Positions 34,353 to 43,912 of a stretch of DNA of 64,000 nt are shown here, piece after piece. This DNA comes from Desulfobulbus alkaliphilus. Lineage in GTDB: Bacteria; Desulfobacterota; Desulfobulbia; Desulfobulbales; Desulfobulbaceae. The stretch spans positions 62,001-126,000 of the forward strand of contig NZ_JAFFQC010000006.1 in assembly GCF_016918545.1 (NCBI RefSeq), given 5' to 3'. Numbering within the stretch: position 1 is the stretch's first letter; each line of letters opens with the position of its first letter. The notes below the pieces were generated by a model. The model made no database searches. It was given only the letters and a program-made list of their open reading frames with translations, and had not been told where the DNA came from. The position numbers and the translations under genes are program-made.

Positions 34353-36100
34353 CTGGCTGCAATGTTCATCGCTGGGCTGCTTTTCTGGGGTGCCTGGTAT
34401 TTCTACTCAGCAGTTGCGGGTTACAGTCTACGCAACCGGGGCTGGAGAGACAGAAGCAACTGTCAGCGGTCAATGGCAGCGATGACAATGAGGTTGATTT
34501 CAGTTGTTCCTATTTTTACTTTCTCTGGGGGCGGCATGCTGAATTGCGTTACCGGTTTGCCGAAGCCCTGGAAGCCTATGAAAAAGCGCTGATCTGCGAT
34601 TCGGGTGCGCAGTTCATTTATCAGAAGATACCCCTGCTTCTCCTTCGGTTGGAACGAACCGATGAAGCGGCTGCCTGGCTTGACACCTACCTGGAAAATA
34701 ATCCTGAAAATTCCGGCATGAGAATGCTTTATGCCAAGGTGCTCGCCCGGCAGGGTCATCATGGTCAAGCAAGGCAGCAATACCGCATCATCAGTGACCG
34801 CCATCCCGATGATCCGACCATCCTGCTCCTTCTCGCCGAGATGTATCTTGCCGAATCTCAATTCGATCAGGCCCGATCGGTTCTTGACCGTGTCCTGGTG
34901 CTCGATCCGAACTCCTATTCGGGCCATGTTCTCCTCGCCCGTCTCTTGCGGATGGAAAATGCCATCGATCAGGCTATTGGCCATTATCAAAAGGCCTTGG
35001 CCAGGAATTGGTCCAGCGATCTGCAGATGGAGTTTGGCGAAATGTTTCTCAGCGCAGCCAGATACGAGGAGGCCGCGGCTGTCTATAGAGAGATCATCGA
35101 GCGGGAGGAGGAGAACGAAAATGCCCGTATTGCCCTGATCCATGTATATCTCTTGCAGAATAAAGATGAACAGGCTCTGGTTGAACTCAACAATCTCAGA
35201 TCCTTCGTTGACCAGCCGCAGCGGGTTGACTTGACTATTGCGCGGCTGTATGCCAGGCAGAGTGAGTTCGACAAGGCAATAGCTGTCACTGAAAGCATCC
35301 TGGAGCGGGAAGAACTGGCTGAGGCCAGATATCTTCTGGCGCTGCTGTTTGTACAGACGCAACGCTATCATCGGGCGCTGCAGGAGGTCCGCCTCATTGA
35401 GCAGAGAGCCGATGAGTATTCGGAAGCGTTGTTGCTGCAGGTCAGGATTCTGCGGGAACAGAATCGCCTCAAGGAAGCTATCCAGGTGCTTGAAGAGCAT
35501 GTTGCTTTAGACACCTTTCGCAGCGCCGAGATGTACAGCATGCTTGCTGTCCTTCATCAGTTGAATGACCGTGACGATCTGTCGCGAAAGGTCTTGCTTG
35601 AAGGGCTTGCTTTTTTTCCTGAAGATGAAAATCTGCTCTACGAATACGGTTTGTGGCTTGAACATAGCGGTGACCATAATGAAGCCATGCAGATCATGCT
35701 GCGGATAATCGAGTTAAAACCGGATCATGCCGCAGCGTTGAATTTTGTCGGCTATAGTTGGGCTGACCAGAAGGTGCATCTCGACAAAGCCCTGGAGTAT
35801 ATTCAGCGGGCCATTGAGTTGAAACCGGATAATGGCTATATCCGTGACAGCCTGGGCTGGGTGTACTTTCGGCTCGGACGGATTGATCAGGCAACCAGGG
35901 AACTGGAGGCTGCGGTGGAGCTTGTTCCCGACGATCCGGCCATTCTCGACCACTTGGGCGATGTCTACCTTGAGAGCGGTCGCATCCGGGAGGCGCTGGA
36001 TATGTTCAAGCGGGCTGCGGAATTGTATGAAGATGACGAAAAGGAGAAAAAGAGGGTTCTGGAGAAGATCGAGATTCTTGAAAAGCAGGCGTCGCCTTGA
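34340..36100 (+). CDS. TPR-repeat lipoprotein
   Basis: 586 aa. The ATG at 34340 follows GAGGAAGGG and starts a lipoprotein signal with lipobox LLSSC (modified Cys near residue 26). The rest is a long array of tetratricopeptide repeats, about a dozen by eye, e.g. LRYRFAEALEAYEKAL, AARYEEAAAVYREIIE and the well-conserved C-terminal pair HLDKALEYIQRAIELKPDN and RIDQATRELEAAVELVPDD. The last repeats keep the W-A-x-Q/G-x-V-Y-F-x-L-G pattern. A protein-protein scaffold in the envelope is likely. It overlaps tmk and the LolB-like gene, and may act with the latter. Confidence 0.82.
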   Translation: MYWLAGCNVHRWAAFLGCLVFLLSSCGLQSTQPGLERQKQLSAVNGSDDNEVDFSCSYFYFLWGRHAELRYRFAEALEAYEKALICDSGAQFIYQKIPLLLLRLERTDEAAAWLDTYLENNPENSGMRMLYAKVLARQGHHGQARQQYRIISDRHPDDPTILLLLAEMYLAESQFDQARSVLDRVLVLDPNSYSGHVLLARLLRMENAIDQAIGHYQKALARNWSSDLQMEFGEMFLSAARYEEAAAVYREIIEREEENENARIALIHVYLLQNKDEQALVELNNLRSFVDQPQRVDLTIARLYARQSEFDKAIAVTESILEREELAEARYLLALLFVQTQRYHRALQEVRLIEQRADEYSEALLLQVRILREQNRLKEAIQVLEEHVALDTFRSAEMYSMLAVLHQLNDRDDLSRKVLLEGLAFFPEDENLLYEYGLWLEHSGDHNEAMQIMLRIIELKPDHAAALNFVGYSWADQKVHLDKALEYIQRAIELKPDNGYIRDSLGWVYFRLGRIDQATRELEAAVELVPDDPAILDHLGDVYLESGRIREALDMFKRAAELYEDDEKEKKRVLEKIEILEKQASP

Positions 36101-36915
36101 GACGGTTTATCTTTTCGCGGCTATTTGATTTTGTTACCTTGGCGTGTGCGTTGCTGCTGATCTGTGGCTGTGCGCCAAAGTTGCCTAGGTCAGTGCCGCT
36201 CGATCCCGAGGAACAACAGGATGCGGCTGCCTTGCTGACCGCTTTTGTTCAGCAGGACCGCCCGACAGCTCTTGATGCCGACCTGCGACTGCAATGGGAC
36301 ATTCTTGGCAGCAAGGGAGGCGTCGGCGCCATCGTGCAATGGCAACGCCCGGCTTTCCTTCGTTTTTCAGCAACCGATCCACTGGGTCGTCCCTTCTTAA
36401 CCGCTGTTTCCGATGGTTCTACTTTTACCATGGTGGATAATCGGGTCGGACGGATCTATAAGGGGACAACCAATTCGGAATTCTGGCATTCTCATGTGCC
36501 GGCGGCTATTCATCCTGAAGATGTGCTCCCCCTTCTTGGTGGTTTTCTCATCGTAACCGATGCCGCGAAATATCAGGCTTTCGGAGCACCGGATCTGCTC
36601 GGCTTTTGGTATGTAGGGCAAGACCCTCGCTCTTCCGTGGCTCATCATGTGTTGATCGACAGGCAGACAGGCACCATGCTCCGCCACCTCCTGGTCGAGG
36701 ATGAGAGAAGTGTGCTGGTCGATGTTGTTTATTCGGCATACGGAAAGCTTGGTCAGGCGGGATATGCATGGCCTCGGGAGGTGCGCATCACCGGTAAAGC
36801 GCTGACGGGAACCCTGACCCTGTGGACAGAGATGATCTATTCGCACGATCAGCTGCCGTGGAGCGCTTTTCACTTGTCTCCGCCACCGCATTTCGTCATT
36901 GAACAGGTGCGTTAA
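36097..36915 (+). CDS. LolB/DUF4292-like outer-membrane lipoprotein
   Basis: 272 aa from TTG at 36097, which overlaps the TGA of the TPR gene (TTGA). Lipobox LICGC places the lipidated Cys at about residue 26. The body resembles the LolA/LolB incomplete-barrel fold in pattern: DADLRLQWDILGSKGGVGAIVQW, RPAFLRFSATDPLGRPFLTAVSDG, then alternating hydrophobic strands. LolB inserts lipoproteins in the outer membrane; only the fold-level similarity is suggested here. It converges with the AMIN-domain gene, and the two reading frames overlap by 20 bases at their 3' ends. Confidence 0.6.
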   Translation: MRRFIFSRLFDFVTLACALLLICGCAPKLPRSVPLDPEEQQDAAALLTAFVQQDRPTALDADLRLQWDILGSKGGVGAIVQWQRPAFLRFSATDPLGRPFLTAVSDGSTFTMVDNRVGRIYKGTTNSEFWHSHVPAAIHPEDVLPLLGGFLIVTDAAKYQAFGAPDLLGFWYVGQDPRSSVAHHVLIDRQTGTMLRHLLVEDERSVLVDVVYSAYGKLGQAGYAWPREVRITGKALTGTLTLWTEMIYSHDQLPWSAFHLSPPPHFVIEQVR

Positions 36916-37861
36916 ATGGCTGGCCATCCTCCAACGTATTGACGATCATGACAAAGAGATTGTCCTCCCTGAAAAAGACCTGTTGCAGATCGTAACTCTT
37001 ATTCGGTTCGAGATCGAGAACGACCCGCACACGTTCCGGATTTGTATGTTTGCCAACCCGGATGTTTTTGACGTATCGGCCATCGGCTTCGATGGTGTTG
37101 CCCACGGTATCTGCTAACTCGACAGCATCAAAATCACAGATCACCCGGGGATTGCCTTCTTCCACGCCACGTACGCTGGGAGGGAAAAAACCGTTGAGCT
37201 TGAAAAGAACCATTTCTCCCTGGGCTGCAGTTGGGTCAAAGCTGATGTTAAGGAGCCGCGGTTGGGTCGTTTCCGGAGTTAGAGCGGGCGCCGTGGCCAC
37301 CTCTATCGGCCGTTCAGCCGGAGCGGGCAGGGGTTCGAAAGTAGGGGTTGTTTCCGGAGACGGCGTCTCGTGGATGGGGGGAGCCGGTTGCGTCGTTACC
37401 GCGGTTTTTTTCCCTTCAGCCTTCAGTTCCGGGGTAGCGGTGGAAGCGGTTATCAGGACCGTCAGCACCTGGGCTTGCTCGTCCAAGTGCGGGGTAAAAG
37501 TTACCCCATCGAGAGAAGCGACATCGAGAACAACCCGTGTTTTGGGTTCATCGCCGGTATGCATGCCAACCCTGATCCTCTGCACCATCTTGCCATCGAC
37601 CTGCGTGGAGTTGGCGACGGTTCTGGCCTGTATCATGCCGGGGAAATCGAAGACAATGCGGGGTGTATCACCCTTCAAGGTGAAAATTGTCGGGCTGTGG
37701 GCACCATTGAGTTGCATGGTCACCTTTTCGGTCTCCGGTGACAGGGTGGTGTGATTCAGATTGCGCAGCACAGGGTTCGCGGTGGAGGCTGCTGCCAGGC
37801 AGCAGGCAAAAAGCAGTGGCAGGATTTGGCAGGCGGTGATGACAGTAAAGATCTTTTTCAT
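36896..37861 (-). CDS. Two-AMIN-domain periplasmic protein
   Basis: 321 aa. A signal peptide (MKKIFTVITACQILPLLFACC, cleavage near TAN) is followed by two AMIN-like domains, about residues 30-140 and 205-312. Each contains a PRIVFDFPG or PRVICDFDA strand, an RVGMHT or RVGKHT turn and a TRVVLDV or VRVVLDL strand. A Pro/Thr-rich linker joins them. AMIN domains localise proteins to peptidoglycan, septa or pili (AmiC, PilQ). No amidase or secretin domain is attached, so this may be a targeting or adaptor protein. Its 3' end overlaps the LolB-like gene on the other strand. Confidence 0.8.
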   Translation of the reverse strand: MKKIFTVITACQILPLLFACCLAAASTANPVLRNLNHTTLSPETEKVTMQLNGAHSPTIFTLKGDTPRIVFDFPGMIQARTVANSTQVDGKMVQRIRVGMHTGDEPKTRVVLDVASLDGVTFTPHLDEQAQVLTVLITASTATPELKAEGKKTAVTTQPAPPIHETPSPETTPTFEPLPAPAERPIEVATAPALTPETTQPRLLNISFDPTAAQGEMVLFKLNGFFPPSVRGVEEGNPRVICDFDAVELADTVGNTIEADGRYVKNIRVGKHTNPERVRVVLDLEPNKSYDLQQVFFREDNLFVMIVNTLEDGQPFNAPVQ

Positions 37862-38037
37862 TTTTCTCTCGTACGGGCAGTGAGGAAAATACGGCTTAAG
37901 CCATCCTCAAGCCGGCATTCGGCCAGGGTGGCGTGGGTATGATTGTTTCTTTTGTTAGCAAATACCGTGCCTTTTTGGGCAGGAAAAGGGTGCTCTCGCT
38001 ACTGACGACGCTGTTTTAATCGATCACCAGGGTTGTA

Positions 38038-38071
38038 CCTGTGTGGTACTAAGTACGCTCACGGATCCAGG
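38038..38071 (-). repeat. Probable 34-bp remnant of the dispersed repeat
   Basis: CCTG at one side and the right-end sequence TACGCTCACGGATCCAGG at the other, with little between. Only the right end is convincing. Confidence 0.4.
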
Positions 38072-38079
38072 CACCTGTA

Positions 38080-38110
38080 TGATCAGTGATATCAGTGATA
38101 TCAGTGATCA
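38080..38110. repeat. Short palindromic tandem repeat
   Basis: TGATCAG, then TGATATCAG twice, then TGATCA: a 31-bp tract in a 9-bp register that is also palindromic. Could be an operator, or slipped-strand product. Confidence 0.6.
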
Positions 38111-38227
38111 CATGTGCCCTGGATCTGTGCAGACGTGGCTGCATGCACGGGCAGCAGCATCCGCGCAAATTTCAGGTTGCTGAAATTGCTTACTTCCCGG
38201 TTTTTTTGTCTTGGAGAACATAGACAC

Positions 38228-40774
38228 GTGACCAAATTTCAGCAGGTGGATCTGGACAGGATCCTCCCCCTGGTGCGCAAACCAGGTCAATATATCGGCG
38301 GTGAATTACACGCCAGCAATGGGCATCTGCTGGACAATCATCTGAACTTTTGCCTGGTTTTCCCCGATCTTTATGAAATCGGCATGTCCCACCAGGGGTT
38401 GCAGATTCTCTATCATATTCTCAACAATATGAACCGGGTTGCCGCCCACCGTTGTTATGTGCCTGATATAGATATGGAAACCAAGCTGCGTGATTCCGGG
38501 GTTCCCCTATTTTCCCTGGAGGGCAGGTTCGGGTTGTCGGCGTACGATGTGCTTGGCATCACCTTGCCCCATGAACTCTGTTATACCAACATTCTCACCA
38601 TTCTCGATCTGGCTGGTCTTCCTTTCAGGGCATCCCGGCGCAACGAAAGGCATCCTTTGGTTCTGGGAGGCGGCCCCTGTGCTTTCAATCCCGAACCGGT
38701 GGCTGATTTTTTCGATGCTGTTGTTCTTGGTGACGGTGAGGAAATCATCGTTGAGCTGGCGGAACTTCTTCTTCAGGGGAAAGATGAGGGGTGGTCTCGC
38801 GCCGAAGTGTTAGCGCACCTGGCTTCGATCGCCGGAGTCTATGTCCCCGGTTTTTTCACTCCCCGGTACGAGCAGGGGCGGCTTATAGAAATTCGTCCGC
38901 TACAACAAGGGTATTCATCGGTACGGAAAAGGGTGCTGGCAAAATTACCGCCTCCTTTCCCGGGGCACAAGCCGCTTGTTCCAGTGGTGAAACCGGTGCA
39001 TGACCGGCTTGGCATTGAAGTCGCCCGTGGTTGCACCCGTGGTTGCCGTTTCTGCCAGGCCGGGATGACCTACCGACCGGTCAGAGAGCGTAGTCTTGAC
39101 GAAGTCATCATTCTGGCAGAGCAGGGCATTGCTGCCGGCGGCTTTGAGGAATTGGCCTTGTTGTCCCTGTCCACAGGTGATTTTTCCTGCCTGGGTCCAT
39201 TGATGACCGAGCTGATGGATCGTTTTGCCGACACCTGTGTTTCTGTATCCATGCCTTCGATGCGAGTCGGAACTTTGACACCTGAAATCATGGAAGAGGT
39301 CAAGCGTGTCAGAAAATCCGGATTCACTATTGCGCCGGAAGCGGGCAGTGATCGACTGCGCCAGATCATCAATAAAGGGATCACTGAAGATGACCTCATG
39401 GCCACCTGCCGGGACGCTTTTTTTCTCGGGTGGAATCTGATCAAACTGTATTTCATGGTCGGCCTGCCCACCGAGACGGAAAAGGATATCGAGGCTATCG
39501 TCGATCTGGCCAAGAAGATCCGCAGCCAGACTGGACAGAGGAAAGGCCGGCCGGTACAGGTCAATATCGGTGTGGCGACCTTCATCCCCAAACCACACAC
39601 CCCATTTCAATGGGAGGCGCAACTCAGTCTGGACGAATCGAAGCGACGTATTGATCGGCTCAAACAGCTCCTGCCTCGGCACGGCTTTAAACTCAAGTGG
39701 CACGATCCGCGGCAATCTTTTCTGGAGGGGGTATTTGCCAGAGGTGACCGTCGTCTGGCCCGATTGGTGGAAACAGCCTGGTCCAACGGGGTCCGCCTTG
39801 ACAGCTGGTCGGAACATTACAGCCTTGAACAATGGCGACGGGCCGCTGCCCAGTGCGATATTGACCTCGAAGAGTATCTGCGGCGGCGGACCACGGATGA
39901 AGTCCTGCCCTGGGATCACCTGCATACCGGGGTGGAGCGGACCTATCTTGAAGAAGAGTACAACCGGGCCCTTGCGCATATTTACACCCCGGACTGCAGA
40001 GTCAATGGTTGCCAGGGATGTGGACTGTGCGATTTTGAAAGTGTTCAGCCCGTTGTTTTTCCTCGGGGAAATGCTCTTTGCGAGCTGTCGGCGCAGGCGC
40101 GAAAAAAGATCCGCGGATCCCAGCAGCAGGGGTATACCTGCCGGGTCCGCTATACCCGCTGTGGTGACAGCCGCTTTTACGGCCATCTCGAACTGCTGCA
40201 GCTTGTTTTTCGCGCCCTGCGACGGGCAGAAGTGCCGGTCGTGTTCAGCAGTGGTTTCAACCCCAGTCCCAGAGTAGCTTTCAGCCAGGCTCTGCCGGTG
40301 GGGGTCGAAAGCCTGGCGGAATTTTTTGATGTGGTTCTGGCCCGACCGCCCGCTTCCCTGCAGGAACTCAAAGTTCGCCTTAACCACCAGTTGCCGGCGA
40401 CCATCAGAGTCACCGAGATCCTCTTTCCGGTCGGCAAACCGGCTCAGAGTACGCTGATCAGCTATGAAATGCGTGGACCCTGTTTTTCCATCCAGGAATT
40501 GCAGGTCAGGGTGGCCGCTTTTCTTGCCCGGGAGAGTTTTCCTGTTGAGCGTTTGCGGAAAAACCGCCGCCAAACCCTGGATCTCCGGCCTCTGGTGCGG
40601 CGTCTAGAAGTCGGAGACACGGAGGTTTTGCTGCTCGATCTATTGAGTCATCATGGGCAACCAGCAGCCAATCCCAGGGAAATACTCGAAAAAGTTCTGG
40701 GTCTCTCTAGGGAGGAGGCCCTGCTGGTACGAATCCTGAAAACGAAAATGGTGGAGATGGCGGCGCTGTCTTGA
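38228..40774 (+). CDS. Radical SAM protein fused to DUF2344 domain (TIGR03960/TIGR03936 type)
   Basis: 848 aa from GTG at 38228, with GGAGA at 38213-38217; the longer frame runs through non-conserved leader. An N-terminal B12-binding-like region (NFCLVFPDLYEIGMSHQGLQ) precedes the radical SAM core with GCTRGCRFCQAG, the CxxxCxxC that binds the SAM iron-sulfur cluster, near residues 262-269. The core continues PEAGSDRLRQIINKGI and KLYFMVGLPTE. The C-terminal part (from RVRYTRCGDSRFYGHLELLQ) is the DUF2344 domain, often a separate gene. Other bacteria encode these next to ribonuclease G or rplU-rpmA-obgE; that context is absent here. The reaction is unknown. Confidence 0.85.
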   Translation: MTKFQQVDLDRILPLVRKPGQYIGGELHASNGHLLDNHLNFCLVFPDLYEIGMSHQGLQILYHILNNMNRVAAHRCYVPDIDMETKLRDSGVPLFSLEGRFGLSAYDVLGITLPHELCYTNILTILDLAGLPFRASRRNERHPLVLGGGPCAFNPEPVADFFDAVVLGDGEEIIVELAELLLQGKDEGWSRAEVLAHLASIAGVYVPGFFTPRYEQGRLIEIRPLQQGYSSVRKRVLAKLPPPFPGHKPLVPVVKPVHDRLGIEVARGCTRGCRFCQAGMTYRPVRERSLDEVIILAEQGIAAGGFEELALLSLSTGDFSCLGPLMTELMDRFADTCVSVSMPSMRVGTLTPEIMEEVKRVRKSGFTIAPEAGSDRLRQIINKGITEDDLMATCRDAFFLGWNLIKLYFMVGLPTETEKDIEAIVDLAKKIRSQTGQRKGRPVQVNIGVATFIPKPHTPFQWEAQLSLDESKRRIDRLKQLLPRHGFKLKWHDPRQSFLEGVFARGDRRLARLVETAWSNGVRLDSWSEHYSLEQWRRAAAQCDIDLEEYLRRRTTDEVLPWDHLHTGVERTYLEEEYNRALAHIYTPDCRVNGCQGCGLCDFESVQPVVFPRGNALCELSAQARKKIRGSQQQGYTCRVRYTRCGDSRFYGHLELLQLVFRALRRAEVPVVFSSGFNPSPRVAFSQALPVGVESLAEFFDVVLARPPASLQELKVRLNHQLPATIRVTEILFPVGKPAQSTLISYEMRGPCFSIQELQVRVAAFLARESFPVERLRKNRRQTLDLRPLVRRLEVGDTEVLLLDLLSHHGQPAANPREILEKVLGLSREEALLVRILKTKMVEMAALS

Positions 40775-40947
40775 GAATTTTGTCGGTTTACGGTAGATAA
40801 GGTCGGTTGCTCCTGGTGCAGAAGCAGGAGCGCGGTCAATGTTTCAGGATTGGGTTGGCAAGGCGCCGGGGATCAGTTTCTGACGAGTTTCTGACGATTC
40901 AAATGTGCCGAAACCACCATATCCTCATCGATAACCAAGGAGAAACC

Positions 40948-42291
40948 ATGAAAAAGATTGTGCTGCGCGATGATGAGATACCGAAACAATGGTATAATGT
41001 CATTCCCGATATTCCCAACGGACTGCAACCACCTCTGGACCCGGTAACCCATGAGCCCATGGGGCCCGAAAAACTGGCTGCTGTTTTTCCCATGGGTCTT
41101 CTGGAACAGGAAATGAGCCAGGATCGCTTCATTGACATCCCCGAGGAAGTGCTGGAAATTTATAAAATATGGCGGCCATCGCCGCTGGTCCGCGCCAGGA
41201 AGCTTGAAGAGGCTTTGGGCACTAAAGCCAGGATTTATTTCAAAAACGAAGGCGTCTCGCCGGTGGGCAGCCATAAGCCCAACTCCGCTGTGGCGCAGGC
41301 GTATTACAATAAACGGGAAGGCGTCAAACGATTGACCACGGAAACCGGAGCAGGTCAATGGGGTTCGGCTCTGGCCCTGGCGACCTCCAAGTTCGGCCTG
41401 GAGTGTAAAGTCTACATGGTCCGGGTTTCCTTTGATCAGAAGCCTTACCGCAAATTCATCATGCAGGCCTACGGTGGTCAGGTGGTTCCCAGTCCAAGTA
41501 CGGACACCAGGATCGGCCGTGAGATTCTGGCCCGGGACCCTGAGACTCCCGGTGCCCTGGGCATGGCCATCTCCGAGGCTCTCGAGGATGCTTCCAGTCG
41601 GGATGATACCAATTACGCCCTTGGGTCCGTCTTGAATCATGTGGTCCTGCACCAGTCGATCATCGGCCTGGAAGCGAAAAAACAGATGGAGATCGCCGGG
41701 GCCTATCCTGATGTCATCATTGGCTGTTGCGGCGGTGGCTCTAATTTTGCCGGATTGGCAGTACCGTATATCCCCGATTATCTCGAAGGGAAAAAAATCG
41801 AATTCATCGGTTATGAACCGGCATCCTGTCCCACTATGACCGGTGGACGCCTGGCCTATGATTCCGGGGACGTGGCCATGATGACACCGCTGCTGTATAT
41901 GTACACTCTTGGCCATGACTTTGTTCCGCCAGGCATCCATGCCGGCGGCCTTCGGTACCATGGCATGGCTCCCATTATTTCGGCACTGATCAGAGACAAC
42001 ATCATCATCCCCAAAGCAGTCCACCAACTGGAATGTTTTGAGGCCGGTCTCCTTTTTGCCAGAACCGAAGGGATCATTCCCGCACCTGAGACAACCCACG
42101 CCATTCGCGGCACCATCATCGAGGCAATGAAAGACCCCAGGGAGCCAAAGACAATCCTCTTTAATTTCTCCGGGACGGGTTTGATAGATATGCCCTCCTA
42201 CGACAATTATCTCTGCGGCAATCTCAGTGATTATTCCTATCCCCAGGAACAGATTGAGGCATCCCTGGCCCGACTGCCGAAAATTGATTAA
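40948..42291 (+). CDS. trpB: Tryptophan synthase beta-like PLP enzyme (TrpB2 type)
   Basis: 447 aa from the ATG at 40948, behind AAGGAGA. The extended N-terminus ([18 protein letters not shown]) is typical of the TrpB2 subfamily. The PLP Lys lies in SHKPNSA, the substrate-binding E-T-G-A-G-Q-W-G follows, and the phosphate loop is [10 protein letters not shown]. It joins indole and serine to give tryptophan. No trpA or other trp gene is nearby; TrpB2 proteins often stand alone and are thought to salvage free indole. The in-frame extension upstream is not conserved. Confidence 0.92.
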   Translation: MKKIVLRDDEIPKQWYNVIPDIPNGLQPPLDPVTHEPMGPEKLAAVFPMGLLEQEMSQDRFIDIPEEVLEIYKIWRPSPLVRARKLEEALGTKARIYFKNEGVSPVGSHKPNSAVAQAYYNKREGVKRLTTETGAGQWGSALALATSKFGLECKVYMVRVSFDQKPYRKFIMQAYGGQVVPSPSTDTRIGREILARDPETPGALGMAISEALEDASSRDDTNYALGSVLNHVVLHQSIIGLEAKKQMEIAGAYPDVIIGCCGGGSNFAGLAVPYIPDYLEGKKIEFIGYEPASCPTMTGGRLAYDSGDVAMMTPLLYMYTLGHDFVPPGIHAGGLRYHGMAPIISALIRDNIIIPKAVHQLECFEAGLLFARTEGIIPAPETTHAIRGTIIEAMKDPREPKTILFNFSGTGLIDMPSYDNYLCGNLSDYSYPQEQIEASLARLPKID

Positions 42292-42487
42292 TCGAGGCAA
42301 CCATTGCCGCTGTTCCACCTGCAGGTGATGAGGCGATCAGGCTATCGGGAGCCGCTGCACGGCAGCCTGGTCGCCTCCATGCGTAGAAGGAGTGTTCATC
42401 CAGAAACTTCTTCCGAATCCAGGCATGTCGGCGGATGCAGCCGCCCGGAGTTGTTGTTTCCACGCGTGGATTGGTCAGAGCAACAAA

Positions 42488-43831
42488 GTGTCAGAAAAAA
42501 AACCGCTTCCAAGGGGCGCCAGATTGAAATTGGCCCTGCTGCCTGAAGAAAGGAGCCTTTGTCCGCTCCGAGTACACGACTGTGCATCGCGATACAGGCA
42601 ACGACAGGTTGTTGTCCTGGCCTTGTGCCTGATGCTCTTGGTGGTGTTTCCAGGCGGCGGGTTATCCGGGCATGCTGCCTGTCAAGCCCTGGCGAACACC
42701 CAGGGGAAGAATGCCTACGGGGTTGCCGACAGGGATGGCCGGATGATCGATGCCTGCAATCCTGATCTGCCATTGATACCGGCAAGTGTACTGAAAATTG
42801 GCACCGCTTTGGCTGCCCACCACATCCTCGGCGATGACTATCGTTTTCGTACCGAGTTTTATGTGGATCACCGCGACAATCTCTTTATCAAAGGATTTGG
42901 TGATCCCATGCTGGTCACCGAGGAGATGGCTTTCATTGTTGAGCAATTGCACCGGTCGGGGCTGCGCCGGGTGCGCACCCTGTATGTCGATTCTTCTGCA
43001 TTTGCGCTGACGGATCAGGTTCCCGGGCGCGGTGGTAGTACCAATCCCTACGATGCTCCGGTGGGGCCCTTATCCGTGAACTTCAACACAGCCTATCTCG
43101 CCGTGGACGCAGAAGGGGGTATTCATTCGGCGGAACCACAGACGCCGACCCTGCCGTTGTTCAGGGAATTGGCCCAGGGACTGTCGCCAGGCCTTCATCG
43201 GATCAATATCTGCGGCAGCGGCCCATGCGATCTTGAAACCCGGATGGCTCAGTATGGAGGCGAACTGCTGCACAATCTGTTGGACAAGGCCGGAATTCCG
43301 GTCGTTGCTGTTGGTGGTCTCCAGAAGGTGCCACCTGATGATCAGGTGCGTCTGCTCTACAGGCATTATTCCACCTGGTCATTGGCGGAGATCAATGTTG
43401 CCATGCTCGAATATTCCTCCAATGTCATAGCCAATCTGCTTTTTCTGGCCTGTGGCGCGCAGCGGTACGGATATCCCGCCACCTGGGAGAAGGCACGGCA
43501 GGCAGTCTCCATGGAAATCACTCATCTTGTGGGACAAGAGAGGGCAGCTGGTCTTAACCAGGAGGAGGGTTCCGGTCTGTCACGCCGCAATCGGGTTACG
43601 GTTCGAACCATGCTGTCTCTTTTGGAGGCGTTTCGGCCTTATACCGATTTGCTCAGGCAACAGGGAAAAGTCTCCATGAAAACAGGGACGATGACAGGTG
43701 TTGCTGCTGCAGCGGGATATCTGACTAATGGCAGAGCGTTTGTCATTCTTCTCAACGAGTCGACCAACGACAGGTCTGCCCTTGTTCAGCGGCTTGAAGG
43801 CTGGTATGGGGAAAGTAATTCAGCTGAATAG
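42488..43831 (+). CDS. dacB: D-alanyl-D-alanine carboxypeptidase/endopeptidase, PBP4-like (peptidase S13)
   Basis: 447 aa from GTG at 42488, but the start is uncertain: the frame is open from GTG 42392, and an ATG at 42425 is also possible. No good ribosome-binding site decides it. A hydrophobic export segment (VVVLALCLMLLVVF) is followed by the serine penicillin-binding motifs SVLK (SxxK, in IPASVLKIGT), SSN (EYSSNVIAN) and KTG (SMKTGTMTG). The protein is periplasmic and trims peptidoglycan side chains or cross-links. The large insertion domain of E. coli PBP4 (477 aa) appears partly retained. It precedes the dnaJ-like gene. Confidence 0.85.
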   Translation: MSEKKPLPRGARLKLALLPEERSLCPLRVHDCASRYRQRQVVVLALCLMLLVVFPGGGLSGHAACQALANTQGKNAYGVADRDGRMIDACNPDLPLIPASVLKIGTALAAHHILGDDYRFRTEFYVDHRDNLFIKGFGDPMLVTEEMAFIVEQLHRSGLRRVRTLYVDSSAFALTDQVPGRGGSTNPYDAPVGPLSVNFNTAYLAVDAEGGIHSAEPQTPTLPLFRELAQGLSPGLHRINICGSGPCDLETRMAQYGGELLHNLLDKAGIPVVAVGGLQKVPPDDQVRLLYRHYSTWSLAEINVAMLEYSSNVIANLLFLACGAQRYGYPATWEKARQAVSMEITHLVGQERAAGLNQEEGSGLSRRNRVTVRTMLSLLEAFRPYTDLLRQQGKVSMKTGTMTGVAAAAGYLTNGRAFVILLNESTNDRSALVQRLEGWYGESNSAE

Positions 43832-43912
43832 ACATTTTCCGTTTGTGCCTTATAATAACAGCACAACGAACCTTGATCACATTGACATCTTTTTTGCGTA
43901 GATAATAATACT

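Larger units (their letters stand above)
37862..38227. other. 366-base intergenic region with repeat remnants
   Basis: Upstream of both the AMIN gene (minus) and the radical SAM gene (plus). It contains a probable 34-bp remnant of the dispersed repeat (38038-38071), a 31-bp palindromic repeat (38080-38110) and a lone left-end-like CCTGGATCTGTG at 38118. An 8-bp hairpin (AATTTCAG/CTGAAATT, 38168-38187) lies just upstream of the radical SAM gene. Confidence 0.5.

Noticed and set aside
38945-40573. 542-codon open frame on the minus strand
   Set aside because: Shadow of the radical SAM gene, which has the conserved motifs.
40873-42318. 481-codon minus-strand frame
   Set aside because: Shadow of trpB2; no domain in the antisense translation.
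42392-42487. Upstream in-frame extension of the PBP4-like gene
   Set aside because: Open but without conserved sequence or a well-spaced ribosome-binding site; the start is left uncertain instead of extended.
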